From positions 42,803 to 106,802 of the forward strand of contig JANQLS010000002.1 of the NCBI GenBank assembly GCA_028280485.1: DNA of 64,000 nt, read 5' to 3'. The notes below the pieces were generated by a model that saw nothing but the letters and a program-made list of their open reading frames with translations, had not been told where the DNA came from and searched no databases. Origin of the DNA: Planctomycetota bacterium. Its GTDB lineage: Bacteria > Planctomycetota > UBA8108 > JACQVS01. The translations under genes were made by a program, and so were the position numbers. Positions 28,581 to 37,600 of this stretch are shown here, in pieces (the stretch's first letter is position 1; each line of letters starts with the position of its first letter).

Positions 28581-29918
28581 ATGAACATCAAACAATCGAT
28601 GATCTTAGCTCTCAATTTGATTTGTGTCTTCAGCGCGTTTTCATTAACTCACGCAAAAGACCTTCTCAAACAAAACAATCTGGACAAGCGTTGGATCCAC
28701 GAAGACATCGAAAAGGGGTACGCTTTAGCCAAGAAGACCGGTAAACCGTTACTTGTCTCGTTCAGGTGAGGCCCTTGAACTGGCTGTGCCAGTATCGACG
28801 ACCAGTTGGTCGTCCACGCCGACTCTGAACTGAAGTCGTTATTAGATCAGTTCGTTTGTGTCCGACTCATTCAAATGGGTGGAGTCGATCTCTCCATCTT
28901 TCAATTTGATCCCTTTATCTCCTGGTCACTATTCATGATGAATGGCGACAAGACGATCTACGGTCGTTTTGGTAGGGCGCATCCCAATTCTAAAATGAGT
29001 CGTAAGGATTCAAACCCAAATCACACCGTCGATGGAATGAAAGCGGCGCTGAAGAAAGCGTTAACCATTCATAAGGGATATACAGAGAATCCTAAAAAAT
29101 GGAAATCTGCATTAAAGGGAAAAACAGGGGAGAAGCCTCGGTGGAAGTTTGCTGAAAAAACTCCTTCTGCTCTCAAGTATAAAAGGCTTAAAGTCATTAA
29201 GCCGGGTGAAAACCAACACGGTTGCCTGCATTGCCATGAGGTGAAGCGCACTGAAATCGATTCGATGTTGATGAAGGGCTACCCCATACCCGATAAAATG
29301 CTTTGGATGTACCCTCGGCCTCAAATTTTGGGTCTAACTATGGATAATCGCAAAGCAGCTCAGATTTCGAAAGTTGCTGCGGGATCTCTCGCCGATAAAG
29401 CTGGACTGAAGGTTGGGGATGAAATGTTAACGATGTCGAAACAACCCTTAGTTTCCATCGCCGATCTTATATGGGTTCTCCATAACTTTCCCGACAAAGG
29501 GGGGCCATTACCCGTTTTAGTTAAGAGGGGTTCAAAATCTCTTAAGCTCAAGATGACTCTCAAGAAAAACTGGCGCCGAGATGAAGATTTCGTGTGGCGG
29601 TATCGTATGGCCGGTTATGCATCTTGGCTTTGGATTGGAGTGAGCTTGGGTGAACATCAAAACGGAGTGCTCGTTTCCGGGCCTGCCCCTAATTGGTTCA
29701 AGAAATACAATGTGGAGCCTCGGCGAAAGCTTCGACGTGGAGATGTCATCATCAAAATGGATGGCAAGACGGGCTTCTCACGAAGTGATCTATTAGCTTA
29801 TCTCATGCGAGAAAAGAAGCTAGGGTCGAAAGTTCGCTTAGAAGTGTTACGTAAAGGCCAAAGGGTGAAGGTGGAATTTAACATCCCTAAGAAACAACCG
29901 GAGGTGCAGGGGTACTAG
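28581..29918 (+). CDS. Putative selenoprotein: thioredoxin-like domain with UxxU-x2-C motif, c-type haem site and PDZ domains
   Basis: One frame runs from ATG 28581 to TAG 29916-29918 (445 residues), interrupted only by TGA at 28767-28769 (codon 63) and TGA at 28776-28778 (codon 66). Read as selenocysteine, the active site is F-R-U-G-P-U-T-G-C, with Cys69 third. It follows a signal peptide (ending THA) and the thioredoxin-family lead-in GYALAKKTGKPLLVSF. Then come FVCVRLIQM and IYGRFG, a CLHCH haem site (Cys215, Cys218, His219), a PDZ domain (about 250-320, GSLADKAGLKVGD) and a second PDZ-like domain (about 350-440). A SECIS-like hairpin follows the second TGA. Homologues with cysteine at both positions are expected in planctomycetes; I recall such FRC..C..C proteins but cannot verify here. 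The alternative is a pseudogene with two nonsense codons. Confidence 0.8.
28779..28814 (+). promoter_or_regulatory. Candidate bacterial SECIS element
   Basis: Directly after the second TGA, ACTGGC-TGT-GCCAGT forms a short hairpin (28779-28793). The next hairpin, GACGACC-AGTT-GGTCGTC (28797-28814), has a perfect 7-bp stem and a four-base loop with G in the second position. The loop starts 26 bases after the end of TGA-2 and 35 after TGA-1, within the 16-37 base window used for bacterial SECIS. One element could serve both codons. An alternative pairing AACTGG/CCAGTT (28778-28783 with 28802-28807) also exists. The sequence is coding, as bacterial SECIS elements are. Confidence 0.6.
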
Positions 29919-30048
29919 TAGTAGGCTCGCCCCGCGAGCCGTACGAAGTAATTACGCAATTTAGAATCGATCTGATAAAAAGAACAATACCGTAATTTAG
30001 AAAAGTAGATCCCTCGCTTACGCTTCGGGCTTGAATTGACGACTACTT
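29916..30048. repeat. Paired palindromic element, copy C, bridging two convergent stop codons
   Basis: The left end, TAGTAGTAGGCTCGCCCCGCGAGCC (29916-29940), starts inside the stop of the selenoprotein gene. The right end GACGACTACT (30038-30047) includes the minus-strand stop (30043-30045) of the DUF6288-type gene. The right inner arm is of the other family (CCCTCGCTTACGCTTCGGG, 30011-30029), so this copy is a hybrid or has been overwritten. Confidence 0.7.
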
Positions 30049-33000
30049 TTTCATCACAAACCAACGACTCTTCCAGCCTGGCTTGTGTCGCGTGCTAAAT
30101 CCCCCGGTTTCTACCATGAGATACTGGAGGCCCTCAATTGTCACAAATTTCATCTTGAGAGCCTGGTATTTCGTTAAATCCATCAGCGTGTCACCCGACC
30201 ATGCCCATGTGGGTTCACTGGTTCGGGCGAACTTTCTGAAAGTGATACTGTTAAAGGGAGCGTTTCGTACTCGCCCACGTCTTTTTTTATCGGGTTGGAA
30301 TTCAGAGATCTCCGTGACATTATCTATAAGCTTCCAAGTTCCCATCTTCTTAGGATCTGCTACAAACTTCCCATCCCAACGAAACAAATTCTCATTCGGA
30401 TCTTGGGAAGCATCTTCAGGGTTGAGCTGAGACTGCCATTCGGAAGACTGCATACGAACGACAGCAGCCGATTTGAAGAGGAGCTCATCGTCCATGGGGG
30501 GAATTTTTTGCTCATCGATATGCAGGCTGATTTTTCCCTGTGGAGTTTTACTCGTCGGTTTAGCTTTGTATTTTTGGTTGTAACGAATAAAAGTCTTTAC
30601 GGCGATCGTCACTTCGCCACTTTGGAAGTCCGGAAGGAAATCTTGAGTGATATAAGCTCCCTTGGGTTGACCGCCTGAGCCTCGACCGCCGCCCTGCTTT
30701 GTTTCGATAAGTTTTCTTCCATTGATATAAATAATGTGGCCGCCACCTGCGCCCACATGCTCTCCTGAGTTTACTCTCAAGCGATAGCGATGGCCTTCTT
30801 TGATGGCGGGAATTTTGAAAGTTCCGTGGAGGAGCAAAACTTCATTATCCCAATGAGTGTTGATCGGAGTTGCTCCGTAACATCCTGGGCCGAGACAATT
30901 CGGGGAACATTTTGTGATGGGGCCTTTGGGAATTTTACCATCGTAGGTTCCAAACGGGCTTTTTCCTTTTTTCCAACCATGCTCACCGGGAACAAATTCT
31001 TTGTCCTGCCAATTCTCCATTCCCTTGGGCAGAGTGACTTGTCGATAACGAGAGATCAGTTGGTCGAAAGGTACTTGCTCTGAGGGAATAGGATCAAAGC
31101 TATGATAGTTCCATTCAGCGTTTATTAAGTTTAAAAACATATGCCAATCGTATTCATCAGAACCGGCACGCTTGTAGAGAGCCGCTAAGCCATCTAAGGG
31201 CTCGCCTCGGCCTCCCGGAGTTCCTCTTTGTTCCAAGCTGGAGGCTAACGATAACAATCGCTTACGGTTTTTACCGACAAATTCTGGAATCAGTTCTTCA
31301 AGAATAATCGATCCTATAGCTTTTTTAAGCTTAGGACCAAATTGGCTAGAATCTGCACTCAGGAAGATCTCTTTGTAGGGCAGGATTTCATCGGGATGCT
31401 TTTTTCGAGCGATTTCGTAAAGATGGTCATAGCCGCCAGGCACTTCTGAGAGTGAAGAAGCGATCGCTTCCAGATGGTAGAAATAAGTTGGCTTAAGGTT
31501 TTGACCCGCGGGACTCGCCTTCTTGCCTTCGTAACCGGTGAAGGTTTCCTTCAGTGTTTCGGTTGCTAACTGATGAACTTTTGGCCCTGCTGATTTAATC
31601 GCGGCTCGAATTTTTTTTGCAAAACCAAGAGTGACGGAAACTCGTTGATTCTTTTTCAAGAGTTCGCCCATCGCCGGTAGGATGCGTTGGTAAGCTGTAT
31701 TATGAGCGGCGACAGGAGTTAAGGCAGTAAGCGCGGCATTTCTAAGCCAGGCTTCTTCGTGATCCAAGTAAGGAAGGATCACATCCACCAGTGGAAGGAT
31801 TTGATCGGTAGGACCATGACTGATGAGTTGCAAGGCTGCATCTTTAATCCACCAGGATTCCTTTGGATTTTTAATGGCATCAACGCAGAGAGCAAAAGTC
31901 TCAGGGTTGAGTTCGTTCGTTTTTTGTAAGAGTGCACCCAGCATGGCACGACGTACTCGGGGATCTCGATGCTTTAAAAACTCCATCATCAAGTGACGGC
32001 GAACTTTTCCTCCCGGAGACTTCCAGCCGATGTATCCACTGTTGATTCCGAGTACTTTAAAGGCTGCGATGTTTCGGATGTTGAATTCGGGATGGTACAT
32101 GTACTTCCGAATTTCATCATCGGTAGGTTGGGTGGTTCCGTGAAATCGTCGGATAAAGTGAAGGCTTGAATCATTAGCCAGAGTTTCACCCGACAAGTCT
32201 TGTTTCTTTCCATTTTTATCCGACACCGCCTCAAGCGAAATAAATTGATCGTCAGCATCGGTTCCCCAGGGTTGCTGGGGGAGTTTATAGGGTTTGGAAT
32301 ATTTCGTTCGTGGGGCTCCCGTAATACGTAATGTTTTTCGGGGGATCGTGTAGGCTAAAGGATAAGCGATGCCCCAAAGTTCTTTGTCGTAACCACTGCC
32401 TCCAAGTATCCCGAACGATCCATCGAAGCGGCGCGACAAATCGTAATGCCACTTTCGGTTGTCCATGAAGTCTCTGTACTGTTTGTTCTTCTTATCGTGG
32501 AGAAGTCCCATCGCAGCGCTACGCCAGATTTCCCCGATGCCACCCCCGGTGTGGCCGTGAAGCATAAAAGTCGTAGTGTAAAAGCTTTTCATCGCGCAAA
32601 CATCTCGAGCTTTGGCATAGATCGAGTTTTCCCCATCGGGCGTTAACGCAGCGGCGGCGGCCATGGCGATGGCTAACTTACCGTTTTTACCATTATCGAC
32701 GAATCCCGTGAACGGGCGATCATCTCCGTAGGGATTGTTTCCTCTTCCGGCGTAACGAAAGAAGTGTCTCAATGAACCGAGAAGAACATCGTCCGGAACA
32801 TTGGCACCACATTCCTTGGCTAAAAGAAGAAACGTAACTACGTGAGTTCCAGCTGCATTGAGATGGCCGCTCCCGTAACTGGTTAAAGCTGAACCCCGTC
32901 CCGCCCAGGCATCGTTGTGTTGAGTTTTCGCGGCGTTATCGACCCACTTTTGAATGTTTTCCAAAATCTTGGGGTCGCCTGTCCTCAAATAACATTCGGT

Positions 33001-33651
33001 GAGAGGAATCCCCCCGTAACCGATATACCAAGGATAGGTATGAGCACGGGCGTTTCTTGCCCACTGCCTCACAACTTCTAAGTCTTTTTCTTCACCCGTT
33101 GAAAGTAGGAACAGCATGCCGACTCCGCCCAAACCTTCAGTAGCTTTCGGGCTGGAGAGATAGTCCGCGACTTGTCGAACGATCTTGTCAGACTTCGGGC
33201 AATCGAGTGGCCAAGTTTTACTGTAGGCGCCTAAAACGGGTATTTTAACCGTCACGGATTGTGGCTTACCTTTGAGGGAAAACTTGATACGACCATCCGT
33301 GGCTTCGGCCTTGGCTAAGATTTGTCCTAATTGAATTCGAGGGTCGATGTCGGCAAGCTTTTGTCCGTTGATCTTCTCGATGATTTGACCTTTTTTCAAT
33401 TCACCGTTGAGGGCTGCAGGTGATCCTTTCTCTACGTTCTTAATCCGCATCGTGAATGCGGGTTGAATCAAATCGATGCCGATTCCCACCGGGCCGAAGC
33501 GATCGATGGATTGGAGAGATTTTTTTGGTGAAGGGGCAGTCGAGAAGAGAGGGGGATCTTTGTAGAAAGAATCGGAAGCCTGGACGGGAAGCGTTAGAAG
33601 GGGCGAAGAGAGTACTAAGACAAATCTCAAATAGGATTGAAAAGGTAACAC
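30043..33651 (-). CDS. Large exported PDZ / DUF6288-type protein with HEAT-like repeats
   Basis: The protein has 1202 residues with a signal peptide ending at VQA. A PDZ domain lies at about 50-125 (GVGIDLIQ-type opening, GSPAALNGELKKGQIIEKINGQ). A helical barrel region (about 150-470) with WYIGYGGIPLTECYLRTGD, GHLNAAGTHVVTFL and HGHTGGGIGEIWR corresponds to a DUF6288-type domain seen in planctomycete proteins. HEAT-like helical repeats follow (about 520-700). The last 300 residues hold a beta-rich module with INGRKLIETKQGGGRGSGG. The reaction is unknown. Its PDZ architecture echoes the convergent selenoprotein gene. The stop lies in palindromic element C. Confidence 0.78.
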   Translation of the reverse strand: MLPFQSYLRFVLVLSSPLLTLPVQASDSFYKDPPLFSTAPSPKKSLQSIDRFGPVGIGIDLIQPAFTMRIKNVEKGSPAALNGELKKGQIIEKINGQKLADIDPRIQLGQILAKAEATDGRIKFSLKGKPQSVTVKIPVLGAYSKTWPLDCPKSDKIVRQVADYLSSPKATEGLGGVGMLFLLSTGEEKDLEVVRQWARNARAHTYPWYIGYGGIPLTECYLRTGDPKILENIQKWVDNAAKTQHNDAWAGRGSALTSYGSGHLNAAGTHVVTFLLLAKECGANVPDDVLLGSLRHFFRYAGRGNNPYGDDRPFTGFVDNGKNGKLAIAMAAAAALTPDGENSIYAKARDVCAMKSFYTTTFMLHGHTGGGIGEIWRSAAMGLLHDKKNKQYRDFMDNRKWHYDLSRRFDGSFGILGGSGYDKELWGIAYPLAYTIPRKTLRITGAPRTKYSKPYKLPQQPWGTDADDQFISLEAVSDKNGKKQDLSGETLANDSSLHFIRRFHGTTQPTDDEIRKYMYHPEFNIRNIAAFKVLGINSGYIGWKSPGGKVRRHLMMEFLKHRDPRVRRAMLGALLQKTNELNPETFALCVDAIKNPKESWWIKDAALQLISHGPTDQILPLVDVILPYLDHEEAWLRNAALTALTPVAAHNTAYQRILPAMGELLKKNQRVSVTLGFAKKIRAAIKSAGPKVHQLATETLKETFTGYEGKKASPAGQNLKPTYFYHLEAIASSLSEVPGGYDHLYEIARKKHPDEILPYKEIFLSADSSQFGPKLKKAIGSIILEELIPEFVGKNRKRLLSLASSLEQRGTPGGRGEPLDGLAALYKRAGSDEYDWHMFLNLINAEWNYHSFDPIPSEQVPFDQLISRYRQVTLPKGMENWQDKEFVPGEHGWKKGKSPFGTYDGKIPKGPITKCSPNCLGPGCYGATPINTHWDNEVLLLHGTFKIPAIKEGHRYRLRVNSGEHVGAGGGHIIYINGRKLIETKQGGGRGSGGQPKGAYITQDFLPDFQSGEVTIAVKTFIRYNQKYKAKPTSKTPQGKISLHIDEQKIPPMDDELLFKSAAVVRMQSSEWQSQLNPEDASQDPNENLFRWDGKFVADPKKMGTWKLIDNVTEISEFQPDKKRRGRVRNAPFNSITFRKFARTSEPTWAWSGDTLMDLTKYQALKMKFVTIEGLQYLMVETGGFSTRHKPGWKSRWFVMKK

Positions 33652-33765
33652 GTTGATTCCTCGGAAATTCCTTTAAGCGCACTAATATCTTGGAAATTTA
33701 AAGTTAACTTCGATTATAGCAATTTTAGAAATCGTTTTGCGACATTTGCCGCTGGCTCTCTCAAT

Positions 33766-34467
33766 TTAAATCCCTAGTTTCTTCTTTATATAATCACTCG
33801 TTAAATGTTTTTCGGCATCGAAGGGATCACAATTACCATCGGGGCCATCAAATTTGATAGGGCCGATCTTACGTACAACTTTTAATGCAGCGGCATTGAG
33901 TTTCTTACTGCGTTTACCTATTCCCATAAGGGCCCCGGCCATCGACATCAACACTGAGGTGGATTGATCTTTCCAGCTCTCTTTAATGCGTTTGATGTGA
34001 TCGAGAAAATACTTTTCCTCGGGAGCCTTCTTGGTGGTGATTTTGGAGACTTCATAGAGGAGTCCATAACCACAGCAGTTTCGTACTTTATCCTTACTCT
34101 GGATCCAATTGTCAGCGAGTTCTACCGTGAAGGGGGTTTTGGCTAATGCAGCACCACAAGATGAAAACACATGAGTTAATCCGCACTTGCCTAACTGTTC
34201 GACCTGGGTTTCAGCTTGCTCCCGAGTGATTTTCTTTGGATCATCGATAACGAGCGCGATGACCTTCGCATCGTACACATCGCTATTCCAGAGTTTCAAA
34301 GCCAGATCGTGATCCTTCCCGATTTCCTTGCCCAGCTTCCTCAGCTTGGTGAGCCCAATTCCGTAGCTTTTCAAGCCACCCGACTTCTCCCCGAGCCTTT
34401 TCCAATTCTTGATGCCTCGTTCATCTTTGTTGACTTTGAGAAGGGCTAAGACTTCGGTTTTAGTCAT
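33766..34467 (-). CDS. DNA alkylation repair-like protein (AlkD-type HEAT fold)
   Basis: The protein has 233 residues and no signal peptide. The opening KNWKRLGEKSGGLKSYGIGLTKLRKLGKEIGKDHDLALKLWNS, with DVYDAKVIALVIDDP following, is the characteristic start of DNA_alkylation proteins. The central Trp/Asp pairs of AlkD glycosylases are partly recognisable. AlkD-type proteins excise 3- and 7-alkylpurines, but a large share of this superfamily has lost activity; the last third here (RKIGPIKFDGPDGNCDPFDAEKHL) is a tail of unclear type. Cytoplasmic. It is the first gene after a large exported gene on the same strand and probably has its own promoter. Confidence 0.75.
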   Translation of the reverse strand: MTKTEVLALLKVNKDERGIKNWKRLGEKSGGLKSYGIGLTKLRKLGKEIGKDHDLALKLWNSDVYDAKVIALVIDDPKKITREQAETQVEQLGKCGLTHVFSSCGAALAKTPFTVELADNWIQSKDKVRNCCGYGLLYEVSKITTKKAPEEKYFLDHIKRIKESWKDQSTSVLMSMAGALMGIGKRSKKLNAAALKVVRKIGPIKFDGPDGNCDPFDAEKHLTSDYIKKKLGI

Positions 34468-34689
34468 TAGTATTAAACCTTAAATTGATACTGAAAGAAG
34501 TTTGATCTTTTCTATCATTAAAAGCGGAAAAGAAGAACTACGCCCAACTGGTAATTCTTATCATGATTTTAGTTAATGAAGCCATAATCTCTATCCCTGA
34601 TTAGGTCAAAAAGTATTAAAATACAGATTGAATTAGGGTAATGATTCGATTTGACCTGAGATTTTAACAAAGAGTTTTTCTATGAAGGT

Positions 34690-37600
34690 ATGCGAATTTC
34701 GATGAAGAGAAAACTTCCCAAATTTCTAATCCTGAGATTAAGTCTATTTCTAATTCTGGGTTGTTCGATCTCTAACTTAATCACCAGTGCTCAAGAGCCA
34801 CGTTTAGATCGGGATCTATTCAACGGCCAAGACCTCACTGGATGGGAGGGTGATAAAAGATTTTGGGCTGTCAAGGATGGAGTGATCGTTGGGAGCAGTA
34901 ACCAACCCATAAAAAGTAATCAGTATTTATGGGCTGATGTTGAAGTTGAAAATTTTTACCTGTCCCTGGATGTCAGGATTCTTCCCGACTCTGGGAATGG
35001 TGGAATCAATTTTAGATCTCGACGGGCTTCAAAGACGGATATTCGTGCTGTTGGATATCAAGCAGATGTGGGTCGATCCGTTTGGGGGCGTTTATACCAT
35101 CAATATGGCCGTGGCAAACTGGATTGGAATGATCGAGGGGAGAAAGTCGTAAAGAAGGGGAAGTGGAATCGCTACGAGATCTTGGCGGTTGGTCGTCGAA
35201 TTTGGTTAGCTATCAATGGAAAACTTTCCGTTTCATTTTATGATCCAAAGGCCGAATTAAAAGGACGGATTGCGTTCCAACTCCACGCTGGCGCACCGCA
35301 AAAGATTGAGTATAAAATTGATAAATTGATTCACGATCCAGTTGTCACCTTAGCTGGACTTACTAAAAAACAGTTGCTCTTAGATGCGAATCCAGCCCTT
35401 AAAAAGCGTGCAGGTTCCGTTGAGAGATTTTCAGATAATAAAAATTTTGATACTCAAACTAAACAATTTAAAAACAAGATTTTCCAATTAGAAGAGCAAG
35501 ATACCGTTGTGTTTGTCGGAGGAGCCAATACGGTACGCTCCCGATTGGATGGAACATTAGAAGCTTTACTCAGCATCTCTTATGCAACGAAGAAACCGCG
35601 ATTTCGCAACATGGCCTGGGAAGGGGATACCGTTTACGAACAATGGCGTGACATCGGTTTCGGAACTTGGATCGATCAACTTCAGGGAGTTGGAGCTTCG
35701 GTTGTTTTCGTCGATTTTGGTCAGATGGAGGCTATAGAAGGTGTCGAACGCTTGAAGGACTTTGTTAAGGCCTATGAGAAGCTCCTCGATGGTTTTCAAC
35801 GGGTGACAAAGCGCATCGTCTTGCTCACTCCTCGTCCGTTTGAGACACCTCGTTCGCCTCACATGCCTGACCATACAGGTAAAAACTCAACGGCTAAACA
35901 ATACGCTGAAGCGATAAAGAAGCTAGCTAAAGAACGAGACTTGATTGCTGTCGATCTTTTTACGCCTTTAGTATCGACAAAAAAATTAACATCGAACGGA
36001 GTTCACCTCCTCGCTGACTCTCACTCAAAAGTTGCCAGGCTAATTGCCAAATCACTGGGTGTTCCCATTTTGGTACCCACACAGTTCAATTCATTGCTAT
36101 CGGCAATACGAGAGAAAAACCGTTTATGGCACGATAACTGGCGTCCCATGAATTGGTCATTTGCTTATGGGGACCGTACGCGTCAACCCTTCAGCCGATC
36201 CTACGATGACCACCCCTCTTTAAAAACAGAATTAGCTGCCTTCAAACCTCTCCTCCAAAATGTGGATCAACAGATTCATAGAATCGCGATGGCCCTCGCT
36301 ATCAATGAGGAAGTTCCCGAGTTTAAATCCGTCACCTCAAATCTAAAGTACCCCCAACAAGAAGTCGATCCCGCGAGACACACTCCCGAAGCCCAGCTTA
36401 AAACGTTTAGGGTAGCCGAGGGATTTGAAGTGAATCTCTTTGCTTCTGAAGCCGATGGCGTGGTTAAGCCCGTAAAAATTCGTTGGGATGATCAAGGTCG
36501 CCTTTGGGTTGCTTGTATTCCCACTTATCCTCATATCGAGCCGGGAGCCAAGCCAGGGGATTACATTCTTGTTTGTGAAGATACCAACAACGATGGGAAA
36601 GCCGATAAGTTTCATCGCTTTGCTGAGGGCCTGTTCATTCCAATGGGAATTGAATTTGGCGATGGGGGAGTCTATGTCTCTGAAGCGACAGATTTCGTTC
36701 TACTTAAAGATACCGATGGGGACGGAAAGGCGGATTCACGTGAAATCATTCTTTCCGGCTTCGGTACGGCTGATTCCCATCAGATGATCAACAATACTCA
36801 TCGGGGTCCTCTCGGTGATTTTTGGTTCACCCAGGGTCATCATGCTTACAGTCGAGTGGAAACACCCTGGGGAATTTCTAAGCTTTCCAAAGCTGGAGTT
36901 TGGAGATATCGCCCCGGCACGGGTCAACTCGATAGCTTCTTTAGTTATTCTAAAGCTGGTTTAAACGGTCAGGGAGTCACCCACGATGATTGGGCTCAAA
37001 CTTTTCATAATTCAGCGGCACTGAGTGGGGGATTTTATACCGTTGCTGGTTCCATCAATGCTGAACCTAAAGATGCTCTACCTCCATTGGTGAATCCTCC
37101 TCAGAGAAATACGGGAATCGAGTTCATCGGTACGGAACACCTTCCCAATGAAATGCAAGGGGAGATCGTCTGGAGCGGCTTCATGAATAATAATATTCAG
37201 CGCCGTCGCTTAGTGGATTTAGATGCTGGATTCAAGGCTGAATTGAGGCCCAATTTACTACAATCGACAGAGCGAAACTTTCGTCCGGTGAACGCTAAAG
37301 TGGGCCCAGATGGCGCCATTTATATTTGCGATTGGTACAACCCGACGATCGGCCACTACCAAGCGAGTTATCGAGATCCGAAACGGGATCGAACGCGGGG
37401 AAGGATTTGGCGTCTGCGTGCGAAGGATCGTCCTCTTAGCAAGGCACCATCTTTGGTGAATATGAATCCGAGTCAACTCCTCGAACAATTGAGTTCTAAA
37501 GAGCGATTAACTCGAATAAACGCTAAAAAGCTCCTCTTCGACCTTCCAAAAGAATCGGTGATACTCGCCACTCAGCTGTTTATCACTAAGTTAGAACAAG

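Noticed and set aside
28806..29918. Treating this as a separate gene starting at an internal TTG
   Set aside because: It lacks the signal peptide and half the thioredoxin domain, and the upstream 62-codon frame is in phase with it through two TGA codons that fit selenocysteine better.
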